DNA from: a virus
Reading direction: 5' to 3' (one strand)
Length of the DNA stretch: 47,923 nucleotides
IMG/VR virus record: IMGVR_UViG_3300045120_000547
Span: 1 to 47,923 of that record
Part shown: positions 45,505 through 47,923 of the stretch, piece after piece
How the letters are laid out: each line of letters starts with the position of its first letter
Position numbering within the stretch: the stretch's first letter is position 1
Notes under the pieces: model-generated
What the model was told of the DNA's origin: nothing
Seen by the model: only the letters and a program-made list of their open reading frames with translations
The model's database searches: none
Made by a program: the position numbers and the translations under genes

Positions 45505-46119
45505 ATGGCTCAAGTCACTAGCGATAGAGTAAGAGATACCACTACTACAACCGGCACCGGGGCAGTTACTGTCTCCGGTACGGCTCCGACGACCTATCGG
45601 ACCTTTTCCACCGTCTGTTCTACCAACGATACGTTCTTCTACGCCATCGTTCACCAGACAGCGGACGAATGGGAAATTGGGTTGGGGACCTATTCCGCCT
45701 CCAATCAGGTGACCCGAACCACTGTCCTGGCATCAACTAACTCTGGATCAGCCGTTTCATTCTCTGCCGGTACCAAGGATATTTTCATTACAAACTGTGC
45801 CAATCAGATTCAGAATGTCCGAAATACCCAGACGGCTTCTTATACAACGGTCATGGCGGATATGTTCAAGACCATTGTCATGAACGTCGCTTCCGGAAAT
45901 AACCTGACGGTCGCCAACAATACCAACGTGGCCTTTCCCCTGGAAACAAGAATTGATATTTTTCAATATGGGGCCGGTCAAACAACAATTGTTGCTGATA
46001 CCGGTCTGACTATTCGATCCAAAGGGGGTAACCTTAAGTTGACCGGTCAGTATTCCGGAGCGTCCCTGACCAAAATTGCCACTAATGAGTGGATTCTGAT
46101 TGGAGACCTTGCAGCTTAA
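45505..46119 (+). CDS. Phage tail structural protein (204 residues)
   Basis: MAQVTSDRVRDTTTTTGTGA, then TVSGTAPTTYRTFSTVCSTN, DEWEIGLGTYSASNQVTRTT and VLASTNSGSAVSFSAGTKDI belong to a very common phage family of small beta-rich tail or fibre-associated proteins. The C-terminal half (LETRIDIFQYGAGQTTIVAD, KLTGQYSGASLTKIATNEWI) is a second domain. The stop overlaps the next ATG (TAATG). Confidence 0.82.
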   Translation: MAQVTSDRVRDTTTTTGTGAVTVSGTAPTTYRTFSTVCSTNDTFFYAIVHQTADEWEIGLGTYSASNQVTRTTVLASTNSGSAVSFSAGTKDIFITNCANQIQNVRNTQTASYTTVMADMFKTIVMNVASGNNLTVANNTNVAFPLETRIDIFQYGAGQTTIVADTGLTIRSKGGNLKLTGQYSGASLTKIATNEWILIGDLAA

Positions 46120-46895
46120 TGACAAGATTTATCCCCCGGGGAATTCATGCCGCCCAGGCTGTTATTGCAGGAGCATCGGCTAAGTCCTTAGACGTTGTAT
46201 ACGCTGGGTCGCCTGATAATCAAGGTATAAGTCATGCTTGGAGTAATAGTCCGACCGATGGCAAGAAATCAACTGTAGCTTTTTGGATTAAGCGTACTGT
46301 CGCCCCCGAAGGGGGAGATTGGTTCGTATGGTCCGGGGGGTATGTTAATCCTTCTTATGCCGCTATAGTTGTTGATGGATTTGATCAAGGAAGAATGAAA
46401 TATTTTACATATAATGGAGTTGCCTCCGACCCTCTGACGGAGGCCGCCTACACTGGACAAGTTAATGATACATCATGGCATCATGTTGTTTTTAAATTTG
46501 ATTCTACACAAGCCACTGATACAAATAGATTATTAATTTATCTTGATGGAGTTGTGGCAAGCGATTGGACACAACAACTTCCAATAGCTCAAAACGGTGA
46601 TTTTCTGCTGACTACTAATGGACTATCTTCCTATATCGGTACTTCTTTCTATGGGGCCGCTAGTATGAATGCTAGATTTGCTTATTTCTATTTCATTGAT
46701 GGACAGGCCTTGGACCCGACTAGCTTTATAACAGGAACCGGGGCAGGCACATGTCATCCCGCAACTTATTCCGGTACATTTGGTACAAATGGTTTCTACC
46801 TCAATTTCAACGATAATGCCCACGATCAGAGTGGAAATGGAAATGATTGGACCCTGTTAGCAGCCACCGCATTCTCCACTGATCTACCAACGTAA
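46119..46895 (+). CDS. LamG/concanavalin-like virion protein
   Basis: Starting at 46119 (TAATG overlap), the 258-residue protein has a LamG-type sandwich: STVAFWIKRTV, SWHHVVFKFDST, NRLLIYLDGVVASDW and GFYLNFNDNAHDQSGNGNDW. Such domains bind sugars and are frequent in phage tail proteins. Some codons are AT-rich. An upstream in-frame start at 46089 overlaps the preceding gene and is less likely. Confidence 0.8.
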   Translation: MTRFIPRGIHAAQAVIAGASAKSLDVVYAGSPDNQGISHAWSNSPTDGKKSTVAFWIKRTVAPEGGDWFVWSGGYVNPSYAAIVVDGFDQGRMKYFTYNGVASDPLTEAAYTGQVNDTSWHHVVFKFDSTQATDTNRLLIYLDGVVASDWTQQLPIAQNGDFLLTTNGLSSYIGTSFYGAASMNARFAYFYFIDGQALDPTSFITGTGAGTCHPATYSGTFGTNGFYLNFNDNAHDQSGNGNDWTLLAATAFSTDLPT

Positions 46896-46908
46896 GAGAC
46901 TTTAGAAA

Positions 46909-47103
46909 ATGACCAATTTTCTGGTTGACGGAAGTGCGATTCCTCTTACCGATGATAGTGGAAATTTTCTGGTCGATGATGGTCTCACGCTTTATACCTT
47001 AAGTCTAGGGGCAGGCGTCGATACCCTTTCCGGAAAAACAGTTAACTTCACCTATCTGAATAGAACGGGTCTTCGTTTTATTCGTCATCTCAGAAACAAT
47101 TAA
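46909..47103 (+). CDS. 64-residue small protein in the fibre cluster
   Basis: MTNFLVDGSAIPLTDDSGNF has a repeated FLVD pattern and is followed by LYTLSLGAGVDTL and a basic end (RTGLRFIRHLRNN). It lies between the LamG and Gly-rich genes, with its stop directly adjoining the next ATG. Possibly a short virion or assembly protein; not recognised. Confidence 0.6.
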   Translation: MTNFLVDGSAIPLTDDSGNFLVDDGLTLYTLSLGAGVDTLSGKTVNFTYLNRTGLRFIRHLRNN

Positions 47104-47923
47104 ATGAACTTTTTACAATCTACTCCCCGAATTTTAGCACCTTATGAAGGGATTATCGTTGCCAATATTCTGGCCCAGAAAAATTACATCCCTAAAGTTG
47201 ATCCCGAAAAAGCTGTCCTTTACAGAGTAAGCGGTTACGACCGGGCCTCTGATATCAAAGACATTCAATGGTTTGATACCAAGACAGAGGCCCTGGATTT
47301 TCTTGAACAAGTTCTACAAAATCTAAATGGTCTTCAATATCAATTTTCTAGAGTAACCATCCTTAGTGGGGCCAGTGGTTCAAATCAAACCACAGCTTTA
47401 CCGACTGATTATGAAACAACAGAGAAGAATCAAGTTGAATGTATTGGGGCCGGGGGTGGTGGTATTGGCGGAACTGCCGGTTCGAATGGGGGCGGCGGCG
47501 GGGCTGGTGGTAATTATGTCAAAGTTCTTAATCTTACCGGTTTAACGGCGGGGAGTTCTATAACCTTTCGTCTGGGAGCTTTAGCTACTTCCGGGGGTAC
47601 GGGGGGTGATACTTGGTGGAATGATACGGCTTTTCCTACTACGGGACAAAGGGCCGGGGCAAAGGGAGGACCTTCCGGAGCTTCAGGTTCTGCCGGGGCC
47701 ACAGCATCCGCTACTACAAATAATTATACCGTAAACTCCTCCCCGACATCAACAAAAGGGGGTAACGGAGGGGCAGGAGGTACAGCAGGCGGTAACCAAG
47801 CAGGAGGCGGCGGTGGTGGCGCGGCCGGTCCATCCGGGGACGGTCTTCCCGGAGTTGCTAGGACCGGAGGAAGAGGGGACGCGGGAGTAACCAATTCAGG
47901 TTCGGGAGGATCGGCTTCCGATG
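47104..47923 (+). CDS. Gly-rich tail fibre/adhesin protein (partial)
   Basis: The frame starts at 47104 (MNFLQSTPRILAPYEGIIVA) and runs off the right edge after 273 codons. Residues 1-115 are globular (helical ILAQKNYIPKV, VLYRVSGYDRASDIKDIQWF). A beta domain with a Gly-rich core then begins (VECIGAGGGGIGGTAGSNGG), continuing in Gly-rich loops (GAKGGPSGASGSAGATAS, GGNGGAGGTAGGNQAGGG). This resembles receptor-binding tips with Gly-rich motifs in other phages. The C-terminus is missing. Confidence 0.75.
   Translation, partial: MNFLQSTPRILAPYEGIIVANILAQKNYIPKVDPEKAVLYRVSGYDRASDIKDIQWFDTKTEALDFLEQVLQNLNGLQYQFSRVTILSGASGSNQTTALPTDYETTEKNQVECIGAGGGGIGGTAGSNGGGGGAGGNYVKVLNLTGLTAGSSITFRLGALATSGGTGGDTWWNDTAFPTTGQRAGAKGGPSGASGSAGATASATTNNYTVNSSPTSTKGGNGGAGGTAGGNQAGGGGGGAAGPSGDGLPGVARTGGRGDAGVTNSGSGGSASD

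Noticed and set aside
1-47923. tRNA genes, rRNA, integrase or attachment sites
   Set aside because: Looked for cloverleaf-like segments, recombinase motifs and paired long repeats; none seen, although a tRNA scan was not possible here.

Overview
This window is part of the genome of a contractile-tailed phage of the T4 superfamily (a myovirus). The diagnosis rests on a nearly complete T4-type baseplate gene set: gp25, gp6, gp7-like, gp8, gp53, a gp27-like hub, gp48, a gp54-like tube initiator, gp26, gp4, and gp5 split over two genes. T4-type late promoter boxes (ATAAATA) and two free-standing homing endonucleases support it. The host cannot be named from the sequence. No tRNA, rRNA, CRISPR array or insertion sequence was seen.

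Layout. (1) 1-6390, minus strand: a late virion operon read from gp4 through a gp2-like protein, a gp54-like tube protein and gp26 to a 1203-residue tail protein and a small holin-like protein. The gp26 frame ends in a T7 slippery run and continues in the -1 frame for 51 codons, the layout of a tail-assembly chaperone. (2) 6397-10870, mostly plus: gp48, a homing endonuclease inserted just before gp53, and the gp27-like hub. One minus-strand membrane-anchored gene lies between them. (3) 10867-18719, minus: small accessory genes including an ATP-dependent DNA ligase and a papain-like cysteine peptidase. (4) 18784-19685, plus: an island holding the gp5 OB-fold gene and an unknown gene. (5) 19740-26583, minus: about 30 very small, mostly unrecognised genes, tightly packed with ATGA or TAATG overlaps. 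(6) 26695-47923, plus: gp5 beta-helix, gp25, gp6, gp7, gp8, then large adhesin-like proteins, a second homing endonuclease and tail-fibre-like genes running off the right edge.

Regulation stands out. The minus-strand accessory genes are served by a family of near-identical promoter-leader cassettes. Fifteen lie between 13981 and 26640, and a divergent sixteenth is at 7914. They share an A-rich upstream element, TTGACA, exactly 17 bp, a CATTAT-like -10 and, in most, a conserved GGAAAC leader. Most cassettes place the start codon about 28-37 bp beyond the -10. The virion genes instead carry ATAAATA late boxes. Several of these sit only 6-8 nt before the start codon, which would make nearly leaderless messages. 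The second homing endonuclease has its late box in the 5' arm of a hairpin that hides its ribosome-binding site, as described for T4 homing genes.

Many genes were found by strong Shine-Dalgarno sequences and stop/start overlaps rather than by length. All functional calls are from motif recognition by eye, without database searches.
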